NCBI GenBank assembly: GCA_037143575.1
Contig: JBAWYM010000009.1
Location: forward strand, 1-41,160
Origin: JBAWYM01 sp037143575
Lineage (GTDB): Bacteria; Patescibacteriota; Gracilibacteria; Peribacterales; Peribacteraceae
Direction: 5' to 3'
Length of the DNA stretch: 41,160 bases
Part shown: positions 33,139-41,160 of the stretch, piece by piece
How the letters are laid out: every line of letters starts with the position of its first letter
How positions within the stretch are numbered: position 1 is the first letter of the stretch
Position numbers and translations under genes: made by a program
Notes under the pieces: model-generated
What the model saw: only the letters and a program-made list of their open reading frames with translations
What the model was told of the DNA's origin: nothing
The model's database searches: none

Positions 33139-35586
33139 TTACTTCTTCTGCATGAAGGCGATCAGATCATCCGCCCGTGGACTTCCGAGCTTCTTGGCTT
33201 CCTTCGCGGCCGCGATCGCTTCCGTCTTCTTGCCGGTTTTCCAGAGGACGATGGCCATGTTGATCTTCGCATCGGCGAACTTCGGATCACGGTCCAGTGC
33301 GCGCTTGAGGTAGTCCAGTGCATTCGTCAGATCGTTCTCCTGGATCGAGAGGGCGGCGAGATTGTTGCAGGTTTGGGGATTACCGGGGTCCAGCATCAGC
33401 GCTTGCATGAAGGCTTTGCGCGCTTCCTCTTTCTCTCCTTTTTCAGCGGCGGCGATTCCCGCATCATTCGATTTCTGGATCTGATCCTGCGTCTCCTGAA
33501 AGAGATTGCCGATGCCACTGGGGAGTGAGGAGCCCGAGCCCATCATCTTCAGTCCGGGGGGGAGTGAACTGCCGGAGAGAACTTCGGGAGAGCCGAAGCT
33601 TCCGGATCCGGTCGTAAGAGAGTTCTCGAGTGAGGAACCGGTTCCGGAGCGGAAGCGTTCCCATGATGCTTTCCACGTCCATCCTGCTTTCTCATAGACA
33701 TTGGCGATCAGCGCATGATTGAGCTCCGGGTAATCGCTGCCTGCGAGCGCAGAGACATTCTGGAATGCCTTCGCGGCGGAAACGAAATCCTGCCTTGTGA
33801 GGTATGCCGCGCCGCGCAGAGCGAAGGCCTCTGGGCGGTGAGGTTGGATGTGCTCCACGGAGTCTGCGATCGTCAGAACTTCATCGCTTTTTCCTTCCTG
33901 CAGGAGGAGCTTGCCGAGGAGGATACGGGCCTTCACACTACTCGGATTCGAAGAAATAGCGCGACGGAGTTCGGCTTCCAATACTCCCCATTTTTCGCGC
34001 GGCGTTTTCTCCAGTGCCCAGCTGAATTCCAGTCCTTCGGCGGTGAGGAACTTGTACTGATCGCGCTTGATGACGGACTGATTCTTCGGAAGATTCTTCA
34101 CATAGACCGCCGTCCAGTCGTCGATGTAGACCATCGGCCAAGTGGAATCGGCTTCCAGAACATGGCTATAGCTGAGCCATTGCGGCTGCTTGATGGCGTC
34201 GTAATCGACGAGGGCGTAATCGATCTTGTAGCGGTCTTCGATCACTTTCCACTGCTGTGCTGTGTGACCTGCGAGGAATGCCGCTTCCATGAAATCGTAA
34301 CCGTAGTCCACGTTGCGTCCGTCGATGAAGACTTTCCGGTCCGGAGAGAAGCGATGGATGAGATAGCCGCCGATGCCGTAGGTATTGAACATGTTTCCCG
34401 TGATCCCTTCGCGGTCGACGAATTCCGCGGCACCCGCTGCCGGAGCGAAGACGCCGTACCCCCACAGGTTGTCGCGCGCCACCATCTGGCGGTAGGAGTA
34501 CTGCGCGAAAGTGCCGATAGGAAGGAGGACGACGATGACGGCGAGGAGCGTGAGGAATGGCTTGAGGGTGAGACGTTCTAGGAATGCATTCCACGTTTCA
34601 TGGTCTTTGAGCTGATGGAAACAGATGGCGAGTGCTGCGAGGGCGAAGAGCATTTCGTGGCGCAGCGATCGTACGGAGAGGTAGCCCAGTGCTGCGAGCA
34701 GGATGATGGAGAAGACGACATTCTTTCTTGCCCATAGCAGCGGCAGAAGACCGAGGAGCCACACCGGTCCCATGAAGAGCAGGTACCCGGATTGCCGCGG
34801 CTGCCACTCGCTGATGAAGGCGATGGTTTTGTCCGTGAGGAGAAGGACCATGTAGTTCACGGTCTGTATTCCGCTGGGGGTTGCGAAGAGTGCGAGAGCA
34901 GCGGCGATGCAGGCGAGGAAGAGGATGAGGAGTTCTTTCTGCGTCTGCCGGTCGCTGAGATGATCATCGAGCCAGGCTGGGAAGGCGCGTTCCAGGAAGA
35001 GCGCTCCCACAATGCCCAGCCCCACGAGGGCAGCTGCACCGTGCATATTCCACCAGAGGATATCGAGGATGATCAGTGTGGTGAGTATTCCGATGCGGGA
35101 TGGCATCGTTCGACCAATGGAGAGATAGCGGCTGGCGAGGAGGAGCTCTGCAGCGAGGATGAGGAACGTAAAGATTTGCGGACGCTCGAGGAAGCCGGGC
35201 AGAATTGCGGCGGCGGCGAGGATGGCGATGAGGGCGTTGGGAAATAATCGCTTCCGGTCGATCAGCAGGAGCAGTCCGAAGGTCAGAATCATCATCGCTG
35301 TTCTCAGAAGGATGATGCCAACGTCCCCGCCCAGGTGGTAGACGAAGAAGAGGGCGATCTGGGCCAGCCACTCATGATTGGCGAGGTAGGGGAGTCCTGC
35401 GCGCGTGTAGGCGAAGGGCTCGATGGCGATGAGCTTCCCGGTCTCCCAGATCATCTGGCCCGCCGTGATGTGCCACCAGAAATCGCGGTCCATGATTTTG
35501 AATGCACAGAGCAGGACGGCACTGAGGGCGAAGGCACCGGCGGAGAGAATCGCGAGAAGGCGGGGGAGGGAGGGTTTGGTGGGCAC
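33139..35586 (-). CDS. GT-C-like polytopic membrane protein with C-terminal TPRs (paralogue A)
   Basis: This protein of about 815 aa has about ten hydrophobic segments in its first half, then a soluble part and TPR repeats. The first outer loop after helix 1 carries MDRDFWWHITAG, and a later stretch carries HEWLAQI. The post-membrane region has FNTYGIGGYLIHRFSPDRKV and FIDGRNVDYG. These features recur in a bacterial family related to GT-C/PMT-type glycosyltransferases that use lipid-linked sugars. The TPRs (for example ILLGKLLLQEGKSDEVLTIA and CNNLAALSIQENDLTNALDY) are split by a Gly/Ser-rich linker (GSGSFGSPEVLSGSSLPPG). GTG 35586 is preferred over GTG 35595 because the -10 box overlaps the latter and lies 7 nt before the former. 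Glycosyl transfer to surface proteins is a plausible role but unproven. Confidence 0.82.
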   Translation of the reverse strand: MPTKPSLPRLLAILSAGAFALSAVLLCAFKIMDRDFWWHITAGQMIWETGKLIAIEPFAYTRAGLPYLANHEWLAQIALFFVYHLGGDVGIILLRTAMMILTFGLLLLIDRKRLFPNALIAILAAAAILPGFLERPQIFTFLILAAELLLASRYLSIGRTMPSRIGILTTLIILDILWWNMHGAAALVGLGIVGALFLERAFPAWLDDHLSDRQTQKELLILFLACIAAALALFATPSGIQTVNYMVLLLTDKTIAFISEWQPRQSGYLLFMGPVWLLGLLPLLWARKNVVFSIILLAALGYLSVRSLRHEMLFALAALAICFHQLKDHETWNAFLERLTLKPFLTLLAVIVVLLPIGTFAQYSYRQMVARDNLWGYGVFAPAAGAAEFVDREGITGNMFNTYGIGGYLIHRFSPDRKVFIDGRNVDYGYDFMEAAFLAGHTAQQWKVIEDRYKIDYALVDYDAIKQPQWLSYSHVLEADSTWPMVYIDDWTAVYVKNLPKNQSVIKRDQYKFLTAEGLEFSWALEKTPREKWGVLEAELRRAISSNPSSVKARILLGKLLLQEGKSDEVLTIADSVEHIQPHRPEAFALRGAAYLTRQDFVSAAKAFQNVSALAGSDYPELNHALIANVYEKAGWTWKASWERFRSGTGSSLENSLTTGSGSFGSPEVLSGSSLPPGLKMMGSGSSLPSGIGNLFQETQDQIQKSNDAGIAAAEKGEKEEARKAFMQALMLDPGNPQTCNNLAALSIQENDLTNALDYLKRALDRDPKFADAKINMAIVLWKTGKKTEAIAAAKEAKKLGSPRADDLIAFMQKK

Positions 35587-35593
35587 GGGGAGC

Positions 35594-35622
35594 ACTGTAG
35601 CAAGAGGTTCACTATTTGTCAG
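35594..35622 (-). promoter_or_regulatory. Promoter for GT-C-like paralogue A
   Basis: On the minus strand, -35 CTGACA (35617-35622), a 17-bp spacer and -10 TACAGT (35594-35599) are present. GCTCCCC and then GTG at 35586 follow, consistent with a leaderless message. Confidence 0.5.
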
Positions 35623-35647
35623 TATGAACCATAATTGCAGTATCTTC

Positions 35648-35716
35648 GTCGCGAAAATGTCATGGTGAGAGTCGCGAAAATGTCATGGTGAGAGTCGCGA
35701 AAATGTCATGGTGAGC
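35648..35716. repeat. Three tandem 23-bp units
   Basis: GTCGCGAAAATGTCATGGTG plus AGA is repeated at 35648, 35671 and 35694. The third unit runs on into the complete hairpin at 35698-35739. The extra units are copies of the hairpin's left arm. Confidence 0.9.
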
Positions 35717-35739
35717 CGCGTCGAACCATGGCATTTTCG
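35698..35739. repeat. Conserved-loop hairpin element (copy 5)
   Basis: CGAAAATGTCATGGT pairs with ACCATGGCATTTTCG (one mismatch) around GAGCCGCGTCGA, a one-base variant of the family loop. Confidence 0.85.
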
Positions 35740-35802
35740 TAATTTGTCGCACTTCGATGCTTCGTCAGGCTCAGCACAGGCTCGGCTCAGTGTGACAAAT
35801 TA
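35740..35802. repeat. Conserved-loop hairpin element (copy 6, long loop)
   Basis: TAATTTGTCGCACT (35740-35753) pairs with AGTGTGACAAATTA (35789-35802) with one mismatch. The 35-nt loop starts TCGATGCTTCGTC (sharing the stem-edge T) and ends CTCGGCTC. It abuts copy 5 directly. Confidence 0.82.
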
Positions 35803-35820
35803 TTGGGTATGGTTCTTGGT

Positions 35821-37851
35821 TCATTGCGCTCCGTACTCCCTCGCCCTTCTCTCATCCCCAATCCCCCGGAACACTTGCGCAACGAATTTCGGTGACAATC
35901 CCGTCATCTGCAGATTTCCCGCCGTGAGCGACAGAGCGTTATCGATGGCTCCGGCAGCCCCTTCCGCACTCCCAGTCGATGCGAGGTATTGTGCGAGGAT
36001 GGCAAATCCTTCCGGCCGGTCCGGATGCCGGAGAACAGTTTCTTCCGCGATTATTCGGGCCTGCTCCATCTGCTTTTCCTGCAGGTAGAACTGCGCGAGA
36101 ACAAGACGGCTTTTGATGCTGTCAGGGCTTTCCTGCACGAGGCGCCGAAGTTCCTTTTCGATCTCCTGTTTATTCGTCACTGATACCGTATCGAGGATCG
36201 TTCCGAATTCCAGATTTTCTGCAGTGATCGTTCTGTACGCAGAAGTTTGTATGAGTTTTTGATGAGCGGGAACATCGCGGACATAGACCGCTGTCCCGTC
36301 ATCGAGTGCAACGAGGAACCAGTGAGGATTCGTCCCGAGATGAGAGCTGTAGCCGAGGCGATGGTCATTGGTTTGCTGATTATCGATGATGGCGATGGTG
36401 AAGCCGTATTGCTGCTCAAGCTTCGCGAAGAGTGAGGGATCCGTGCCGGATTTCAGGACAGTATCGAGGAAGGGGAAGCCATATTCCACGTTCCGGCCAT
36501 CGACGAAAATTTTGCGCTGTGGTGCGAAACTGAAGAGCAATTCTGCACCGCGGTTGTAGGTGTTGAAGAACGGTCCCTGCAGTTGTTCTCTTTCGATGAA
36601 GGCAATGGCGCCCGCCGCCGGCGCATGGACGCCAAATCCGCCGTAGCCGAGACGGTTAATCTGTTGGAAGGTATCACGGTGTAGCACAAGGAAGAAGATT
36701 CCGAAGAGAGCAATCGTCGCAGCGATGGCCATGGGCAGTCGTTTCGCGAAAAAATCCACGATCGCTTCGTAGGCGTCGCTTTGCCGAAGCGCGCCGAACG
36801 CCAATCCGCACGATGCGAGGACAAAAATAATTCCGTGTCGATACGATTGCAGTGCCATTGCCCCGGTCATCCACCAGATCAACATGGAGAAGATGATATT
36901 TCTGCGCGTCGCGAGGATGATGATGAGGCTGATGATGCCGAAGGGCAGGATATTCTCTGCAAGATCAAGCCATATTCTCGGTTGCCATTCGCGGACGAGA
37001 GCGATGGTCGCATCAGTACTATAGGTGTAGAGATCCGTGAGATTGCGGATTCCGAGAGGGGAGAGTAGGAGGGAGAGCAGGACGAGGATGAAGAGACCGA
37101 TGAGGAAGAGTATTTCTGATTTCCGGCCTATCTTCGTTTTCCATTGATTCCAGAATACTTGAGCGACGAGTGCGCCGATGATCGCGACCCCGAAGATTGC
37201 CGCGGCACCGTGCATATTCACCCAGAGGATCTGTGCAATAACGAGGCTTGTTCCCCAGAGCAGCACGTGGCTTCGGCTCCAGTTTTCTTTGCTCCTCAAA
37301 TACCGAGTGGCTTGGAAAAGAACGAAAGCGAAGAGTGCGTAGGTGAAGAGCTGCGGACGATCGAGGTAACTGGGACGTTGTGAGAGGGCAGCGAAGACGA
37401 TGAGGATTCCATTGGGCCAAATGTCACGACGGTCGATGGCGAGGATCAGCAGAAAAGCGAGGGAGACGAGGGAGATGCGCAGGAGAATCAAGCCATTCCA
37501 TCCTGCGAGATTTTGGACGAGATAGAGGAGTATTTGAGCGAGCCACTCATGGATCGGTGCATAGGGCCGCCCCGCAAGTGTTGCCGAAAAAGGCTCGGTG
37601 CCGATCAGACCTTTTGCCTTCCACATCAGCTCTCCAGCTTTCAGGTGCCACCACACATCCTGATCGATCACCTTGAAGAGGATGATCATGACGAACGAAG
37701 CCAGCACCGTGAGGAGTGTTGCGAAGGAGAGCAGCCGGTGATTGCGTTGTGTGGCGTCCAGTGGAGGGATCGTACATTGTATGAGGCTTGAGAGGAATGA
37801 GTGGTGGAGTGGCTGACAAGACGATTTGACATTTCTATGACCATCCCACAC
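35821..37851 (-). CDS. GT-C-like polytopic membrane protein with C-terminal TPRs (paralogue B)
   Basis: This protein of up to 676 aa is homologous to paralogue A. It has VIDQDVWWHLKAG in the first outer loop, PIHEWLAQILLYL, about ten membrane helices, then FFNTYNRGAELLFSFAPQRK and IFVDGRNVEYGFPFL. Its TPR-like tail is shorter (SRLVLAQFYLQEKQMEQARI). The shared WWH, HEWLAQ and DGRNV motifs suggest the same reaction, probably GT-C-type glycosyl transfer. The long open start (GTG 37851) adds about 40 non-conserved residues before helix 1, and the real start may lie further in. TACAAT near 37790 on the minus strand could be an internal -10 box. The tandem arrangement with A points to an old duplication. 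Confidence 0.8.
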   Translation of the reverse strand: MWDGHRNVKSSCQPLHHSFLSSLIQCTIPPLDATQRNHRLLSFATLLTVLASFVMIILFKVIDQDVWWHLKAGELMWKAKGLIGTEPFSATLAGRPYAPIHEWLAQILLYLVQNLAGWNGLILLRISLVSLAFLLILAIDRRDIWPNGILIVFAALSQRPSYLDRPQLFTYALFAFVLFQATRYLRSKENWSRSHVLLWGTSLVIAQILWVNMHGAAAIFGVAIIGALVAQVFWNQWKTKIGRKSEILFLIGLFILVLLSLLLSPLGIRNLTDLYTYSTDATIALVREWQPRIWLDLAENILPFGIISLIIILATRRNIIFSMLIWWMTGAMALQSYRHGIIFVLASCGLAFGALRQSDAYEAIVDFFAKRLPMAIAATIALFGIFFLVLHRDTFQQINRLGYGGFGVHAPAAGAIAFIEREQLQGPFFNTYNRGAELLFSFAPQRKIFVDGRNVEYGFPFLDTVLKSGTDPSLFAKLEQQYGFTIAIIDNQQTNDHRLGYSSHLGTNPHWFLVALDDGTAVYVRDVPAHQKLIQTSAYRTITAENLEFGTILDTVSVTNKQEIEKELRRLVQESPDSIKSRLVLAQFYLQEKQMEQARIIAEETVLRHPDRPEGFAILAQYLASTGSAEGAAGAIDNALSLTAGNLQMTGLSPKFVAQVFRGIGDERRAREYGAQ

Positions 37852-37891
37852 AGATCGATGCCGTCAACTACTGTGGAAGCCAAAACCCCGC

Positions 37892-37897
37892 TATAGT
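37892..37897 (+). promoter_or_regulatory. -10 box upstream of the last gene
   Basis: TATAGT lies about 50 bp before GTG 37949 and is followed by CTTCACAAACATCC. A related string (CTACACAAACACC) sits in the leader of the 24307 gene and a looser one (TCTCACACACATCC) before 25501. No good -35 is seen. Confidence 0.35.
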
Positions 37898-37948
37898 ATT
37901 TTGATTGATCTTCACAAACATCCATAACCGGCCGGAAAAGAGTTTCGT

Positions 37949-40900
37949 GCTACAGAGAAATATCTTTGCGGGTATTGCCTTGGCCTTGGTTTGCGTTCTT
38001 GTAATTATTGCACAGCAGGGGCATCTCCTCGCCTCCACCGGTGACCTCCTCCCAACCATCGATGCAGGAAGCGGGTCGGTGGAGAGCGGCAGTGGTGATG
38101 AGTTGAATGAAAAAGAGTTTGTTCCCGTCGTGAGCGGAAGTGGATCACTCGAAGAGAACTTTCCCGTGGAAGTGCAGACGGAGACGGGATCTCTGCAATC
38201 GGGAACAGGGAGCGCACAAGAGATGGTCATTCCATCGAAGCCTGTGCTCACAGAATCTTCTGAGTCTTCGTCTGTGGCGATGTCTTCCTCTTCTGCGGAG
38301 ATTTCTTCAGAGTCCTCGATGGAATCATCCGAAGGTTCTTCCCTCTCCTCCGATTCCAGCCTGGCCTCATCCGAAGGTTCTTCGGTCTCTGCGATGGCCG
38401 AGCGCACCGTGGAAGATGTTTTATCATCCATCGAGGCGACATTGGTGATCGATGCTCCGTTTTCGAAGAACAACCCCGTCCTCCGGATCGCTAAGAACTC
38501 TCGCATCCGAAGCAGTGCAGATATCGAAGACAGTTTGAAGCTCACGCTCACGGCTTCCGGGACCGATCTCCCCGTCACCTTCACGGTTCGCCCCGAAGAG
38601 GATTCCGCATACAGCGCCCACCTCGTCACGATCGCTACTCCCTCCGTCTTCGTTCCCGGTTCCTACCACCTCTCCGTCCTCTGGAACACCTCCCGCGAAG
38701 AGCAGCGTCTCCTCCAGAGGATGATCGACACCTTCACCGGAGGAAGCGAGGAAGTCCTTCTCGAACAGGACATCACGCTGGGATCCACCACGGATAACGT
38801 CAACACCCCTTCCGTCTCCGATCTCCTCACCCTCGTCCGCACCGGTCCCTCTGCGACCTCTCTCCTGAAGACCGAGACGATGGCCATCACCGTCACGCCG
38901 CACCAGACCTTCATCGGCACCGTCACCGAACAGATCCCCCCCGGCTTCACTGTTCTCACCTCCGATCCTCCCGCTGCCATCGAAAAAACGGACAATGGCA
39001 CGACCATCACCTGGAATCGCAAGTGGGAAGCCTCTTCTCCCACCACCCTCACCTACACGTTCAAAACTCCTCTCACCTCTCCGCTCTTCGCACAGTTCGG
39101 ACCGGTGAAGGCGCTCGGCATGGCGATGGGAGGAGAAGAAATTGAAAATGAAAAACCTGTGGTGGCCCCGAACGAACCATTGAAAATGGAAAATGAAGCG
39201 TCACAGTCCTCGTCTGCAATTTCCTCGGATGGGGGACAGACTTCTATCGATGACCGAGCGCGGGATGCTTCTCGCATGAGCGAGGAAGGCAGTTCTTCGC
39301 TCTCGTCCATTTCCTCTTCCTTCGAAGACATCTCCAGTCTGGCCTCGTCTCCGCAGGTCGATCCTTCGACCCCGCTCAGGACAGGCGACCTGCACTCAGG
39401 CGTTGAAGAATCCTTCCTCTCCCGCTTCCTAGCCTCTCTCTTCTCCGCCGATGTCCTGGCGAAGGATCAGGTCTCCTTCACCGAACCCACACGCTTCCAG
39501 CTCCTTTCCCTCCCATCCTCCGCACAATCCCAGGATCTCCCCGCCGGCTCCCTCACCCTCACTCCTACCGGTGGCAATGTCTTCGATGCCAATGCCATGC
39601 CCTCCTTCACCCTCACCAAGGAAGGCGTGACCGGATCCGATGCCGACATCCTCGATAGTGACGGCAATCTCCAAGATGCCAAAGCTCTCGGCAAAGTCAT
39701 CTCCGTCCTCACTTCAGGATCAGACATCAAGAGTGAAATCCTGCAGGCGATCCTCAGCGAGAAGAAAACCGAGATCGCCGAGAACCTTTCCCAGGATTCC
39801 TCCACCGTGACGCTCCTCGCAGGAGGGGAGCGCAGAGCGCAGGACTCGGCCCGCACCAAAGTGGAGGACGCTCTCACCGGCAATGAAGGTCAGGCTGAGG
39901 CCGCCTCCGCTCTCCAGGACAATACCGCCGTCTCCCAGATCCTCGATGCCGTCGTCACCACCGATGTCCGCAACGCCGTAGCCGAGAATGCCGTCCGTGA
40001 AGCTCTCGGTGAACTCCCCCAGAGCATCATCCCGTTCCTCACTCCACCATCTCCCACTGCCGTCGATGCCGCTGCCGCTACCCAATCCCTTACCACCGAA
40101 GCGCTCATGCAGGACATCGTGGATGTGGTGAGTAATGATGCAGAAGCCCGCAAGGATGTCGCACAAGCCTTGAATGAAACGATGAGCAATCAGGCGAACG
40201 TGAATAGCAGTGACACTACCCACTACCCACTACCCACTACAAACTCGTCTCTCATCCGTGTCACTCTCACCGACAAATCCGGACGATCGTTCTCCCCCGC
40301 CTACCATTTCCAAAAAGGTTCCGTCGTCCTCGTCCTGGAACCTCTCCGCGAATTCGAGCCCGGCATGTATTCCCTCGAAGTCCAAATCACCAACCCCATC
40401 ACCGGAGAGGTGACGACCCAGACCCAGGACTTCGCCTGGGGAGTCCTCGCGATGAACCCCGACAAGGATCGCTACATCCAGGGCGACACCGCACACATTG
40501 CTATCGGTGTCCTCGATGACCTCGGAGAGATCATCTGTGACGCTCAGCTTCGCCTCGTCATCAAGGCCCCGAGTGGTGAGAAACAGGAACTCACCTCCAA
40601 GGCCGACACTATTCACACCACCGATACCTGCGGTCAGAAGGACTCCATGATGATTTCCCCCGACTATGAAACTTCTTTCACTTTCGCCGAGAGTGGGACG
40701 TATCTTTTGTACCTCGAGGCGACGACACGCAATGGAATCAGGGGGATGACGAGCAGTGTGGAGGTGAGGGGCTCGGGTTCTGCCTTTCCCGTTTCTACCT
40801 CTCCCCCCGCCCCTCTCCCCTCCATCCCGACGCCTGCAGGGAGAGGGGGGACTGATAATTCTGATTCTATCGAAGAGCCGTCTCCCTCTCCGGGCGGGAG

Positions 40901-41160
40901 TGTGGGTGGGAGCGGAGAGGGCCGGGGAGAGGCAAAAACACCCAATACAAACTCCTACCCCTTCACCATCTCCCGCCAAGCCGCCACCCGCCTCTACCCC
41001 GCCGGCTTCTCCCCGATGACGATCACGGTGACATTCAATCAGGATTTCACTGGAACCGTCACCGAGACTGCTCCTGCAAGCTTCGTCCTCACCAAGATCT
41101 CCGATGGAGGAAGTGTCATGGTGAGTAAGCCTGTCCTGAGCGCCGACGAAGGATCGAACC
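37949..41160 (+). CDS. Large secreted/anchored Ser-rich protein with MG2-like domain (3' end outside window)
   Basis: The frame is open from GTG 37949 to the window edge (over 1070 codons), with no stop. An N-terminal anchor (FAGIALALVCVLVIIAQQG) follows the basic start MLQRN. A Gly/Ser/Glu linker (SSSAEISSESSMESSEGSS) leads into a beta-rich part and a second Ser linker. An Ala-rich helical region (about 590-750) and a macroglobulin MG2-like domain (FAWGVLAMNPDKDRYIQGDT, IAIGVLDDLGE) follow. Another beta domain then runs off the window. An in-frame TTG exists at 37901, but the GTG gives a normal signal anchor. Four kinds of repeat DNA are translated in frame (39353, 40214, 40798/40878, 41114). 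The likely role is a surface-exposed structural or binding protein; no enzyme motif is seen. Confidence 0.82.
39353..39393. repeat. Long-loop hairpin element inside a coding sequence
   Basis: GCAGGTCG (39353-39360) pairs with CGACCTGC (39386-39393). The inside contains ATCCTTCG and GCTCAGGACAGG, as in the family's long-loop copies. It is translated as QVDPSTPLRTGDLH. Confidence 0.7.
40214..40240. repeat. Heptanucleotide tract (CACTACC)n inside a coding sequence
   Basis: Nearly four copies of CACTACC are present, translated as TTHYPLPTT. A shorter related tract lies near 30869 in an intergenic region. Confidence 0.9.
40798..40851. repeat. GC-rich palindromic repeat, copy 1 (in coding sequence)
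   Basis: This element has internal CCCCTCTCCC / GGGAGAGGGG arms. It matches the reverse complement of 40878-40932 with scattered differences. It encodes a Pro-rich linker (SPPAPLPSIPTPAGRGG). Confidence 0.75.
40878..40932. repeat. GC-rich palindromic repeat, copy 2, inverted (in coding sequence)
   Basis: This is the inverted partner of 40798-40851. It contains CCCTCTCCGGGCGGGAG and GGAGAGGGCCGGGGAGAGG and encodes a Gly/Ser linker (PSPSPGGSVGGSGEGRGE). Confidence 0.75.
41114..41160. repeat. Long-loop hairpin element, cut by window edge (in coding sequence)
   Basis: The left arm GTGTCATGGT is followed by GAGTAAGCCTGTCCTGAGCG and GATCGAACC, where the right arm begins. In reverse complement the loop matches copy 6 at 35740-35802 (TCGATCCTTCGTC, CTCAGGACAGGC). 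Confidence 0.7.

Noticed and set aside
33715..34581. Plus-strand 288-codon frame opposite the GT-C-like gene
   Set aside because: It is the antisense of a membrane protein with a paralogue that preserves the minus-strand frame.

Overview
The window looks like a fragment of a bacterial chromosome from the Candidate Phyla Radiation (Patescibacteria), with Peregrinibacteria-like gene content. This placement is an inference. It rests on giant Ser/Thr-rich surface proteins built from Ig-like, DUF2341, LamG, cohesin and dockerin modules, and on polytopic membrane proteins with C-terminal TPRs. Start codons mostly lack a Shine-Dalgarno sequence, and many small dispersed palindromes are present. TGA ends conserved genes such as argH and the DEAD-box helicase at the expected C-termini. 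The standard bacterial code therefore applies, not the TGA=Gly code of Gracilibacteria.

Layout. (1) 1-12336, plus strand: three overlapping genes. The first encodes a giant dockerin-tailed adhesin-like protein that enters from outside the window. The second encodes a secreted cohesin/Ig protein. The third encodes a membrane-anchored cohesin/Ig protein. The two cohesin genes share a 1662-bp direct repeat with no difference that I found. (2) 12337-13551: no normal-sized gene. It holds the tail of a nucleotidyltransferase gene, a 53-codon ORF, direct repeats and palindromes. It also holds a consensus promoter, a 22-codon Arg-containing ORF and an intrinsic terminator, which together could be an arginine attenuator. 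(3) 13552-19158, plus strand: a small unknown protein, argG, argH, an orphan RelB/DinJ-like antitoxin with a palindromic operator, an AT-rich membrane protein, and a DEAD-box RNA helicase. (4) 19230-30509, plus strand: four surface proteins. Three share an apparently undescribed N-terminal domain that begins with a PIPF-type motif just after the membrane anchor. One carries a dockerin. A DD35E insertion sequence in the opposite orientation sits between the first and second. (5) 30510-37851, minus strand: a YdjC/ChbG-like deacetylase, a nitroreductase, a small unknown protein and two paralogous GT-C-like membrane proteins with TPRs. Between them lie palindromic elements with an invariant 12-nt loop and co-varying stems. 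(6) 37949-41160, plus strand: a long secreted protein that runs off the right edge. Its coding sequence has absorbed several of the same palindromic repeats in frame.

How the genes may work together. Dockerins (first gene and the 24307 gene) and cohesins (second and third genes) suggest a cell-surface assembly system. In it, a transmembrane cohesin protein holds large LamG/DUF2341 proteins on the cell. The GT-C-like proteins could modify such surface proteins, but nothing in the window shows this directly. ArgG and ArgH form the last two steps of arginine synthesis and may be under attenuation control. Many candidate promoters place the -10 box 6-10 nt before the start codon, which points to leaderless translation as a common mode here.
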